This document shows positions 7,688-13,374 of a stretch of 13,817 nt of DNA, piece by piece (position 1 is the first letter of the stretch; each line of letters begins with the position of its first letter). Source of the DNA: Candidatus Woesearchaeota archaeon. GTDB taxonomy: Archaea > Nanobdellota > Nanobdellia > Woesearchaeales > WJKV01. The notes beneath the pieces are model-generated. The model saw only the letters and a program-made list of their open reading frames with translations, was not told the origin of the DNA and did not search any database. The stretch spans positions 1 through 13,817 of the forward strand of contig JAHWHI010000015.1 in NCBI GenBank assembly GCA_019323355.1, written 5' to 3'. Position numbers and translations under genes: made by a program.

Positions 7688-7707
7688 TAATCCCATATTG
7701 GGGATTA
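7688..7707. promoter_or_regulatory. Palindrome TAATCCC-N6-GGGATTA, candidate operator
   Basis: A perfect 7-bp inverted repeat with a 6-bp centre (ATATTG). It ends 9 bp before the TATA box at 7717, where archaeal regulators that help or block TBP/TFB binding usually sit. A symmetrical 20-bp site of this kind fits a dimeric winged-helix regulator. No such regulator gene is identified in the window. Confidence 0.45.
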
Positions 7708-7716
7708 ACAGTAAAC

Positions 7717-7724
7717 TATTTAAA
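7717..7724 (+). promoter_or_regulatory. TATA box for the gene starting at 7775
   Basis: TATTTAAA predicts a transcription start near 7747. This lies downstream of the in-frame ATG at 7724, which is why the ATG at 7775 is preferred for the following gene. Confidence 0.45.
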
Positions 7725-7774
7725 TGACCTCAAGGTCTTTCAGTATCAGAGAGGATTGTGAGGCGAAACCCAAC

Positions 7775-8578
7775 ATGAATATACCCAATTATGAAGAATT
7801 TAATACTAGATTAAGAGAAGCAGAAGTAATTCTAAAAGAAGGTAATTCTGAATATCCTATTGTTGAAGAAACTGTTCCTGCAGAACCAGTTGCTGCCCCA
7901 GAAAAACCTCAGTACCATGTAGTGGATCTTGGAAAACATGATCTTGATATTGTTGAAATAAAAGGAGGACTGCAAAATATATTCACTGGCGAAGGAACGG
8001 ATGAACATATTCCAAAGGGATCACCTAGTGAGGTAGAAGCTCTTTTAAGAGTGAAAGATGCGCTGGGCCAGTACCAGAAACTTCCTGTACTGGATCATAA
8101 TCTTATCGCATTGTATGAGGAGGGCAGGCCGGTCTTTAGTGATCAGTACACCCTTTTTTGCATGGCAGAGCGATTAAGCCCTGAAAAAAAGAATGATCTT
8201 TTCCGGCACGCTCTAGGAATGTTTGATACTCCAGGACATGGCAAAAAATTGGCGACAATTGACACATTTGTAAAAAGAGGGGATTGCAAGAATGCACTGG
8301 AGATGCTAACAATATTGAAACTTCTTGCTGACAAGTCAAAAAACAACGCAGAATTATACAGTACTTTTGGAAAGAAGATGATCACAACAGCAATAGATAT
8401 CTATTGTCATTTTAGAGACAACTGGAGAGAATACAAAGATATGTCCCTGTGGGAATATGAAACTCTTCTCTGGGCTGCAACTGAAGCGCAATTACATCCA
8501 GAAGGCATAGTAAAAAGATGCAAAGAAGAAATCGGTATATACGATCCGGATGTTGATCCAGAACTGCCAAAATTATAG
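7775..8578 (+). CDS. Uncharacterised protein, helical C-terminal region
   Basis: Unrecognised protein, 267 residues from the chosen start. Residues 1-25 are helical. Residues 26-46 are a Pro/Glu/Ala-rich linker (VEETVPAEPVAAPEKP). Residues 47-85 look strand-rich, and 86-250 are mainly helical, reminiscent of an alpha-helical repeat or bundle but without a motif I can name. Cysteines at about 129, 171, 211 and 249 are scattered. An in-frame ATG at 7724 would add 17 residues. It overlaps the best TATA box, however, while the ATG at 7775 follows the predicted transcription start by about 28 nt with a GTGAGG SD-like sequence before it. The gene has a candidate operator upstream and faces the HIT operon, with only 6 bp between the two stops. 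Confidence 0.75.
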   Translation: MNIPNYEEFNTRLREAEVILKEGNSEYPIVEETVPAEPVAAPEKPQYHVVDLGKHDLDIVEIKGGLQNIFTGEGTDEHIPKGSPSEVEALLRVKDALGQYQKLPVLDHNLIALYEEGRPVFSDQYTLFCMAERLSPEKKNDLFRHALGMFDTPGHGKKLATIDTFVKRGDCKNALEMLTILKLLADKSKNNAELYSTFGKKMITTAIDIYCHFRDNWREYKDMSLWEYETLLWAATEAQLHPEGIVKRCKEEIGIYDPDVDPELPKL

Positions 8579-8584
8579 AATTTT

Positions 8585-9085
8585 TTAAGGAACTCTTCTC
8601 AGGTGCTTGACCATAGGATGTTCTTCATCCAGTTCTGATTTTGCTTTTTCTTCGACAACTTCTTGTTTGGGTTTTTCTTTGCCGATGAAATCGCACTTAT
8701 CCTTTATTCTTGTCGAAGCATCTTTAGTGTCGTCCTCTGAAAGCTCTTGCGGTTCCCACTGAAGCTTTAATCCATCATCCATCTTTCTTGGGACAACATC
8801 AATGCAAAGATGTTCTGTCATTGACGAAGAATTAGCCATCATATTGGTCCCCACTCCAGCCTGCATCCCTCCAAGAGCTTCGAACACCATTGTCGAAGCG
8901 AGGCTCGCAGACGTGAACAGCCTGTTGAACTCCTTCTCGTCCAGCTCCTGCACTTTCTGGACATGCTTTTTCGGATATACTTTCAGATGGCCCTCTACAG
9001 TCTCCCCCATTAAAATTACAACTAGGTCATCCTCGTAGACAAGGTTTTCTTTCTTGCTTATTGCTTCACATACTTTGCACGCCAT
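8585..9085 (-). CDS. HIT-domain protein, degenerate active site
   Basis: HIT proteins usually bind nucleotides and hydrolyse or transfer nucleotidyl groups through HxHxHxx, with the middle His as nucleophile. This 166-residue protein has the HIT layout: CKVC zinc-type pair (3-6), VYEDDLVVIL (16-25), GHLKVYPKKH (32-41), and the active-site strand EHLCIDVVPR (91-100). Only the first His survives (H92); the nucleophile is Cys94 and the third His is Asp96. Hydrolase activity of the normal type is therefore unlikely, though nucleotide binding may remain. The C-terminal 60 residues are charged and probably disordered, ending HPMVKHLRRVP. It is the second gene of a pair: its ATG lies 1 bp after the stop of the other HIT gene, so translation is probably coupled and the two proteins may form a heterodimer, since HIT proteins are usually dimers. 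That last point is inference. Confidence 0.82.
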   Translation of the reverse strand: MACKVCEAISKKENLVYEDDLVVILMGETVEGHLKVYPKKHVQKVQELDEKEFNRLFTSASLASTMVFEALGGMQAGVGTNMMANSSSMTEHLCIDVVPRKMDDGLKLQWEPQELSEDDTKDASTRIKDKCDFIGKEKPKQEVVEEKAKSELDEEHPMVKHLRRVP

Positions 9086-9086
9086 C

Positions 9087-9935
9087 TTATCCGAACATCC
9101 TCGACACTAGGTCAAGATCAACATCATCATCTTTTTTGCCTTCATCTTCTTGTTCTTCTGTTTCTTCGTCTTCGCTTTCTTCTTTTTCTTCTTCTGGCTC
9201 TTCATCTTCTTCGCCTTCTTTTTCTTCTTCCTCTGTTTCTTCCTTCTCTTCAGGCTTTTCTTTCTCCGCGGTTTTCTCCCCTTTCAGCTCTGCGATGATC
9301 TCTTCGACTGTCACATCTTTGAACAATGCCTGCAGCTGCGGATTCTGTGGGATCATCTTCTTGAATTCATCTGGATTCTTCAGTATCAGCTCCTTGACCT
9401 GTGGATTTGATTCTATTATCTGCATTACCTCTTTCTTGCCGAACTTTTTAGGCGGGCCGAACCTTCTCTTGATCGCGATGTTAAGGTTCTGTGCCAGGAC
9501 TTTCTTCAGCTCTTCGAGTTTTTTCTCATCCAGTTTATTCTGCGGAAGATCAAAGCAGGACAGGTTGTCAGCCTGCTCTCTAGGGACAATATGTATCATC
9601 ATGTGGGAACTTTGCTGGCCAGCAGCCTGTCCAGAAGCTAAGAATATCTCCACTCCCTGGGACAGCATTGCCTCTTCAACACAGGCACCGATTTCCTTGA
9701 CCATCTTGAAGAAATAGTTGAAAAGATCAGGAGGCATCATAGCAGCGATGAAATAATGGTCCTTTGGCATCAGAAGCACATGACCTTTTGCAGCTGGATT
9801 GATATCAAGTATCGCAATGACTTTGTCGTCTTCGTATACTTTTGTCGCTGGAATATTTCCTGCGACTATCTGGCAGAATGGACACTGTTTCTTGATCTCC
9901 TCCATCCTTTGCTGCTCTGACATTTCCTCTGCCAT
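9087..9935 (-). CDS. HIT-domain protein with helical NP-repeat segment and acidic tail
   Basis: The 282-residue protein has an N-terminal HIT domain (about 15-130). It carries CPFC (18-21), VYEDDKVIAILDINPAAKGH (33-52), LMPKDH (55-60), a GQAAGQQS loop, and active-site strand HMMIHIVPR (111-119). The middle His, the family's nucleophile, is Met113, while H111 and H115 remain. Residues 135-165 form a charged helix. Residues 165-215 hold three Asn-Pro pairs at 177, 187 and 198, each followed by a short amphipathic helix. Residues 219-273 are nearly all Glu, Asp and Lys, and the protein ends DLDLVSRMFG. Chaperone-like or scaffold function is conceivable but unproven. It has its own TATA box placed for a leaderless mRNA and is followed 1 bp later by a second HIT gene. 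Length far exceeds the usual 110-150 residues of single-domain HIT proteins. Confidence 0.85.
   Translation of the reverse strand: MAEEMSEQQRMEEIKKQCPFCQIVAGNIPATKVYEDDKVIAILDINPAAKGHVLLMPKDHYFIAAMMPPDLFNYFFKMVKEIGACVEEAMLSQGVEIFLASGQAAGQQSSHMMIHIVPREQADNLSCFDLPQNKLDEKKLEELKKVLAQNLNIAIKRRFGPPKKFGKKEVMQIIESNPQVKELILKNPDEFKKMIPQNPQLQALFKDVTVEEIIAELKGEKTAEKEKPEEKEETEEEEKEGEEDEEPEEEKEESEDEETEEQEDEGKKDDDVDLDLVSRMFG
9117..9281 (-). repeat. Low-complexity GAA/GAG tract coding for the acidic tail
   Basis: The coding strand is dominated by GAA, GAG, GAT and AAA codons, giving a tail of about 55 residues of mostly Glu, Asp and Lys. On the plus strand it appears as a CTT/TCT-rich stretch that opens misleading long frames. 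Confidence 0.6.
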
Positions 9936-9958
9936 GACAGGAAAGTGAGGATTGGTAC

Positions 9959-9966
9959 TATTTAAA
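9959..9966 (-). promoter_or_regulatory. TATA box for the HIT gene pair
   Basis: On the minus strand this reads TTTAAATA, centred about 27 bp before the ATG, giving a leaderless transcript. It sits in the 42-bp gap after the methylthiotransferase stop, so the HIT pair can be transcribed separately. Confidence 0.55.
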
Positions 9967-9977
9967 GGTTTATAGAA

Positions 9978-11276
9978 TTATTTTGACATCTGGATTATTG
10001 TGCCTATCAACGATGTCGGAGTGTGATCTACGATTTTTACTTTAAGAACTTTGCCAAGGAGATCCCCTCCGGATTTGATTGCGATAGGTTTGTATGCAAA
10101 ATTCCTTCCGATCCAGTCCTCTTTCTTGTCATCGATGATGACAGTCCCTTCCCAGTCCATCCATTTCTCGTTGTTCATCTTAGATATGTTGATGAACACA
10201 TCAGTGATGAACTTTGATCTTCCCTTGATCGCGTCTCCTGGAACTTTTAGTTCTTTGTCCATCTTGTATGACGCAGTGCCTGGAATATCCTGATAGCGTG
10301 AGATATTGATGACAGCTGGAAAAAGTTCGCGGACAAAATCAACAGTCTCGAAGAACTGGCTCTCTGTCTCTCCTGGAAACCCGCAGATGACATCAGTCGC
10401 AATGGAGATATTCGGGTAACTTTCCTTGAATTTGTTGACAATGAACAGAACATCCTCTGCGACATACTCCCGCTTCATCTTTTCAAGAACCTCATTGTTT
10501 CCAGACTGGATAGGGATATGCAGGAACTTGAAGACTCTTGGGTCCTTGTACACCTCGACCATGTCATAGAGTATTGGCATCAAGTTCGCAGGATTCATCA
10601 TCCCGATCCTGAGCATGAACTGTGAATTTATCTGGAGGATTTCCTTCACAAGCTCTGGAAGCTGTGATTTTCCTGAATCCATTCCATAGGATGCAGTGTC
10701 CTGTGCAGTGAGCCATATTTCTTTCACACCCTCTTTCAAAGCTTCCCTTATTTCCTTGATTATGGTTTCTTTTGGATAAGAAAGATGTTTTCCCTTGATA
10801 GATTTGACAATGCAGTATGCACAGTTGCTGACACAGCTGTTACAGATAGGGATTATTGCGACATACGGATTCTTTCGCACCCGGGGAAAGCCAAGCTTGA
10901 CCTCCTCCTCTGTTGACATAAGTGTGACAGAATTTCCATTCAATGTCTCCTCCACAACATCTTTTATGTTATGGATATTGTCAGTGTTGATGAAAGAGGC
11001 TTCAGGGACAATCTCCCGGTACTCTTTGTAAGCTTTTTTGTTCAGGCATCCGGCAATTATCAACCCCTGGTTCTCTCCCAGTGACTCGTTTATCTCATTG
11101 ATATTCTTCAGTGCACCCTGCGTCCCTTTCACAACACAGGTATTCAGTACAATAACATCAGCATCTTCCTTCTTTCTGGTGATCTCAAAACCAGCTGCCT
11201 TGAGCAGGCCTGCCATTGCTTCTGACTCTGCCTGGTTTGTGCTGCACCCCATTGTCAGGAAATAGATTTTTGTCAT
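9978..11276 (-). CDS. tRNA t6A37 methylthiotransferase (e-MtaB / CDKAL1-type radical SAM)
   Basis: Adds a methylthio group to N6-threonylcarbamoyladenosine at tRNA position 37, next to the anticodon, using two [4Fe-4S] clusters and S-adenosylmethionine. In 432 residues it shows the full family order. The N-terminal UPF0004 domain has its three cluster cysteines C11 (MGCSTNQAESE), C47 (LNTCVVK) and C77 (IAGCLNKK). The radical SAM motif CVSNCAYC gives C148, C152 and C155. The GFPGET motif is at about 299-304, and a C-terminal TRAM domain runs about 373-428. The t6A type is preferred over MiaB or RimO because this is the archaeal member and because of the short GCSTNQ start; this is family knowledge. 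I start at the ATG at 11276, not 11285, because the TATA box at 11299-11306 would place transcription start at about 11276. It is divergent from the HPF-like gene and upstream of the HIT pair. Confidence 0.93.
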   Translation of the reverse strand: MTKIYFLTMGCSTNQAESEAMAGLLKAAGFEITRKKEDADVIVLNTCVVKGTQGALKNINEINESLGENQGLIIAGCLNKKAYKEYREIVPEASFINTDNIHNIKDVVEETLNGNSVTLMSTEEEVKLGFPRVRKNPYVAIIPICNSCVSNCAYCIVKSIKGKHLSYPKETIIKEIREALKEGVKEIWLTAQDTASYGMDSGKSQLPELVKEILQINSQFMLRIGMMNPANLMPILYDMVEVYKDPRVFKFLHIPIQSGNNEVLEKMKREYVAEDVLFIVNKFKESYPNISIATDVICGFPGETESQFFETVDFVRELFPAVINISRYQDIPGTASYKMDKELKVPGDAIKGRSKFITDVFINISKMNNEKWMDWEGTVIIDDKKEDWIGRNFAYKPIAIKSGGDLLGKVLKVKIVDHTPTSLIGTIIQMSK

Positions 11277-11298
11277 TGAAAACATGATTCGGGTTCAG

Positions 11299-11306
11299 AA
11301 TATAAA
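11299..11306 (-). promoter_or_regulatory. TATA box for the methylthiotransferase gene
   Basis: On the minus strand this reads TTTATATT, centred 26-27 bp before the ATG at 11276, predicting a leaderless mRNA. The same spacing is seen at the SRP54, HIT and lipoprotein genes. Confidence 0.55.
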
Positions 11307-11316
11307 GGTTTTGCAA

Positions 11317-11349
11317 GGCCTGAAAACGCAGAAATCATGCTTTTCAGCC
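11317..11349. promoter_or_regulatory. Long bulged inverted repeat between two divergent promoters
   Basis: Pairs GGC/GCC, TGAAAA/TTTTCA and GCA/TGC form 12 base pairs, with two single-base bulges on the left arm and a 7-base loop. It lies upstream of both the methylthiotransferase TATA box and the TTTAAATA box at 11367, so it could act as a shared operator. Because it is outside both predicted transcripts, a DNA site is more likely than an RNA hairpin. Confidence 0.4.
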
Positions 11350-11366
11350 AATTCACTACCAAAAAG

Positions 11367-11374
11367 TTTAAATA
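11367..11374 (+). promoter_or_regulatory. TATA box for the HPF-like gene
   Basis: TTTAAATA predicts a start near 11397 and a leader of about 40 nt. A second TATATA at 11413-11418 sits about 22 bp before the ATG, closer than normal. Between them lies the palindrome ACCTAGGT (11383-11390). No SD precedes the ATG; an A-run does. Confidence 0.4.
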
Positions 11375-11436
11375 CTCAAAAAACCTAGGTATATTTTTAG
11401 AGTAGTCGGGGGTATATAGGTAGAAATTAAAAAAAA

Positions 11437-11763
11437 ATGGATTCCGATGCAGAAGCAATAAAGTTGGGTGGAAACATCGAACTTTCTGGATTCAGGGAAC
11501 TTGACAGCGGTTCAATGATTATCCTGAAAAAGATTATCGGCAACTATGTACGTAAACTTTCTGACCATAGTGAGAAATTTGAAGGCATACGGATTGTTTT
11601 GAAGCCCGCTTTCTCGTCGAACCTTGAAAAACCTAGCAGGTTCGAGGTCCACGGAAAACTTTTCGACAACGGCAAGACATATGCTGCAGAACATATTGAC
11701 AACAATGTATTTGTCACAGTTGACAGGGTTCTCTCTAAAATCGAGAGAAGCGTGATGCGATAG
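11437..11763 (+). CDS. Probable HPF/RaiA-like ribosome-associated protein
   Basis: The 108-residue protein shows the strand-helix-strand-strand-strand-helix order of ribosome hibernation factors. In sequence order the elements are strand GNIELSGF (12-19), helix SMIILKKIIGNYVRKLSDH (26-44), strand GIRIVLKP (50-57), strands RFEVHGKLFDNGKTYAAEH (68-86), and helix NVFVTVDRVLSKIERSV (90-106). The last segment resembles the D-x-x-(A/T)-I-D-x-(hydrophobic)-x-x-K-(hydrophobic)-(E/D)-R end of HPF. Such proteins bind the 30S subunit near the mRNA and tRNA sites and silence or protect idle ribosomes. It is close to the length of short HPF (about 95-110 residues) and lacks a dimerising C-terminal extension. 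No clear SD is present. The assignment rests on pattern, not on strong identity, so it may be a different small alpha/beta protein. It is divergent from the tRNA methylthiotransferase gene, which would give a shared translation theme. Confidence 0.55.
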   Translation: MDSDAEAIKLGGNIELSGFRELDSGSMIILKKIIGNYVRKLSDHSEKFEGIRIVLKPAFSSNLEKPSRFEVHGKLFDNGKTYAAEHIDNNVFVTVDRVLSKIERSVMR

Positions 11764-11773
11764 ACAGAAAGGA

Positions 11774-11781
11774 TTTTATAG
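11774..11781 (+). promoter_or_regulatory. TATA-like box for the gene at 11817
   Basis: TTTTATAG predicts a start near 11804, just before or inside the SD GAGGTGAT (11804-11811). The resulting leader would be about 13 nt. Confidence 0.4.
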
Positions 11782-11816
11782 GACGACTTCTTTTGCCATA
11801 TTAGAGGTGATATTCA

Positions 11817-12053
11817 ATGGCTGCAAAACCAATCTATAGGATTAGAAACATACGCAGGAGACCAAAAGACAAGCTAGTGAACGGAGTTCTTGAACGAATG
11901 GATGGAGGCGGAGCAACAACATTTATGATACCGATAGCTTCTGACCCTGGATTCAAGTTGAACGACGAAGTGGTTGTCATGAAATGGAGCATAGGATCTC
12001 CTATCGGTGCTAAGAAAAGATACGCGACCCTAATGGCAAAAGCTAAGAAATAA
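11817..12053 (+). CDS. Small basic beta-rich protein, paralogue A
   Basis: A 78-residue, very basic protein with no family I can name. Pattern: strand PIYRIRNI, basic turn RRRPKDK, strand NGVLERM, Gly-rich turn DGGG, strand TTFMIPIA, turn DPGFKLND, strand EVVVMKW, and a Lys-rich tail. The same order, with the G-x-(I/L) strand, Gly turn, F-x-x-P segment and (L/V)-N/G-x-x-V-x-(F/M) strand, occurs in the proteins at 13375 and 13605. I infer one small beta-barrel family, perhaps OB- or cold-shock-like, which would suit RNA binding. A clear SD GAGGTGAT stands 5 bases before the ATG. It is convergent with the lipoprotein gene, 8 bp stop to stop. Confidence 0.85.
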   Translation: MAAKPIYRIRNIRRRPKDKLVNGVLERMDGGGATTFMIPIASDPGFKLNDEVVVMKWSIGSPIGAKKRYATLMAKAKK

Positions 12054-12061
12054 TCCCAACA

Positions 12062-12343
12062 TTAACTAGAATTTGTCAGGGCACTGTCGTCAAGAGTTGG
12101 GTTCACAGTGAATTCAGATGAATCCATCGAGGTTTTGTTTTCTTCTTTTTGCTCCTCTTCTTGAATCTCTTCTATGGTTTGCGCTTCTTTCTCTTCAACA
12201 ATCTGCTGTACAACAGGCTGTATTGCTTCTTTTACAACAGGAGCAGGTGCCTTTTCCTCGCAGGGTTCTGGAGGATAGAGACAGCCCGTCATATATATCA
12301 GCAACACCAGCAGAAGCCCTAAACATAATATCCGCCTGTTCAT
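12062..12343 (-). CDS. Small Glu-rich lipoprotein
   Basis: A 93-residue secreted protein with a lipoprotein signal: MNRR, hydrophobic core ILCLGLLLVLLIYM, then lipobox MTGC with Cys21 as the probable lipid-anchored residue. The mature part is low-complexity: Pro-rich (22-45), then Gln/Glu-rich (46-70), then a Ser/Thr/Asp tail. It looks like a flexible surface tether, not an enzyme. The frame could start 16 codons earlier at 12391, but the TATA box at 12368-12375 on this strand predicts transcription start at about 12345, just before the ATG at 12343. That start also gives a textbook signal peptide. It is divergent from the membrane protein gene, and the two TATA boxes are about 25 bp apart. 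Function unknown. Confidence 0.75.
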   Translation of the reverse strand: MNRRILCLGLLLVLLIYMTGCLYPPEPCEEKAPAPVVKEAIQPVVQQIVEEKEAQTIEEIQEEEQKEENKTSMDSSEFTVNPTLDDSALTNSS

Positions 12344-12367
12344 AGGATTAACAATTGAAAAGATTGG

Positions 12368-12399
12368 TATATAAACTTTTCTAAACAGCAATATTTAAA
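12368..12399. promoter_or_regulatory. Divergent promoter pair
   Basis: Minus strand: TTTATATA (12375-12368), 26-28 bp before the lipoprotein ATG at 12343. Plus strand: TATTTAAA (12392-12399), about 26 bp before a predicted start near 12423 for the membrane protein gene, whose short leader holds the SD AAGAGGT (12427-12433). Confidence 0.5.
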
Positions 12400-12436
12400 T
12401 ATACTCAGCTCTACCATATATGGAAAAAGAGGTAAG

Positions 12437-13225
12437 ATGGCAGTATCCTGGTACTATATTCAGAATGTTTTTGGTCCGCAGGTAGCTAATAGAGTAGTTG
12501 ACCTTGTCCAAGCACCATGGATCAATCCAGATATGGTCTGGATAGTCACTCCATTGCTTGTCACGCTTCTATTGATGACATTCTATTTTGGCAAGTACAA
12601 GAGAGAAGAACTTGGATGGAATACTGCAGTTGGAAATTCACTGGTCCTTATCTTTGTATCAATAGACCTGATGAGATATCTCTACCATTCGCCTCTTCCT
12701 CCAGCGCTTGACAATTATTTCACACAGCCGCTGAAAACAACAATCGCAGTGATCATCTTTGCAGAAGGAATCTTCTTAGTATTCTCTAACTTCCTTCACT
12801 GGTGGCCGAAGAAAGTTGCTTTCTTTGTTTCATCTCCGTTGCCAGTCAACCTGACAGCATACGTTGCAATCGCAATAGTCTATACAAATGTTGTCTTTAA
12901 CTGGGTAACTCTTGTTGCAGCGGTAATACTATTCTTCATCCTGCTCCTGATATTCACCTTGCTCAAGACAGGGGAGAGCAGACTGCTCGAGTCCATAGCA
13001 AAGGCAAAAGTCGCAGAACAGGCAGAGGAGATATCAAAACAGAAACAGCAGCTAAGGGAGAAGAGGGCCGAGATAGAGAAGAAAGCAAAAGAAGTGAAGG
13101 AGATAGAGGAGCAGAAGAAAAAAGAAGAGGCTCAGGAGAAGAAACTGTTAGCGCAGAAAAAAGAGGAATCTCAGAAACTTAAGAAGAAACTTAAGAAGAT
13201 AATACCTAGTTCTAAGAAAAAATAA
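12437..13225 (+). CDS. Membrane protein with five helices and long charged cytoplasmic coil
   Basis: A 262-residue protein of unknown family. Five hydrophobic segments are visible: about 33-51, 66-83 (with charged D77 and R80), 101-121, 127-149 and 153-176. A helix of about 85 residues (178-262) follows, made almost wholly of Lys, Glu, Gln and Ala, and ends in KKIIPSSKKK. By the positive-inside rule the Lys-rich tail should be cytoplasmic, which with five helices puts the N-terminus outside. No transporter or enzyme signature is seen. It may be an anchor or scaffold on the inner face of the membrane. An SD AAGAGGT precedes the ATG at normal spacing. The upstream ATG at 12420 is in another frame and ends after about 20 codons. 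Confidence 0.85.
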   Translation: MAVSWYYIQNVFGPQVANRVVDLVQAPWINPDMVWIVTPLLVTLLLMTFYFGKYKREELGWNTAVGNSLVLIFVSIDLMRYLYHSPLPPALDNYFTQPLKTTIAVIIFAEGIFLVFSNFLHWWPKKVAFFVSSPLPVNLTAYVAIAIVYTNVVFNWVTLVAAVILFFILLLIFTLLKTGESRLLESIAKAKVAEQAEEISKQKQQLREKRAEIEKKAKEVKEIEEQKKKEEAQEKKLLAQKKEESQKLKKKLKKIIPSSKKK

Positions 13226-13231
13226 CTGGAT

Positions 13232-13281
13232 TTTATATATAAAATTCCAAAACATTTATATACGATAAGTCCTTTTATATA
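13232..13281 (+). promoter_or_regulatory. Three tandem TATA boxes before the small beta-protein operon
   Basis: Three exact TTTATATA copies start at 13232, 13255 and 13274. Predicted transcription starts are near 13262, 13285 and 13304. The first two transcripts would carry the whole leader hairpin at 13298-13333; the third would start inside its left arm and lose it. Confidence 0.5.
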
Positions 13282-13297
13282 CAAAAAGAGGTTTGAG

Positions 13298-13333
13298 ATT
13301 GAAACGAGGTGATAGTAGAGTTCTCGTTTTAAT
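13298..13333 (+). promoter_or_regulatory. Leader hairpin with an SD-like sequence
   Basis: ATTGAAACGAG (13298-13308) pairs with CTCGTTTTAAT (13323-13333): 11 pairs with one G-U wobble and a 14-nt loop. The segment GAGGTGATAGTA (13306-13317) is identical over 12 bases to the SD and spacer in front of parA (6821-6832), but the next codon is GAG instead of ATG. It lies about 40 nt before the real start at 13375. Confidence 0.5.
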
Positions 13334-13374
13334 TGGAAAAAATAATCACAAACTTTGAAAGAGGTGAAACTAGA

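Noticed and set aside
9061..9717. 218-codon Ser/Phe-rich open frame on the plus strand
   Set aside because: It is the reverse complement of the Glu/Lys-rich HIT tail; the serine run is an artefact of the GAA/GAG tract.
13309..13332. Upstream mini-ORF starting at GTG in the hairpin (MIVEFSF, then stop)
   Set aside because: The GTG is inside the SD-like sequence itself and no separate SD precedes it; more likely a relic than a translated leader peptide.
13333..13374. TTG start for paralogue B at 13333
   Set aside because: No SD precedes it and it lies at the base of the hairpin; the ATG at 13375 has a strong SD and aligns with paralogue C.
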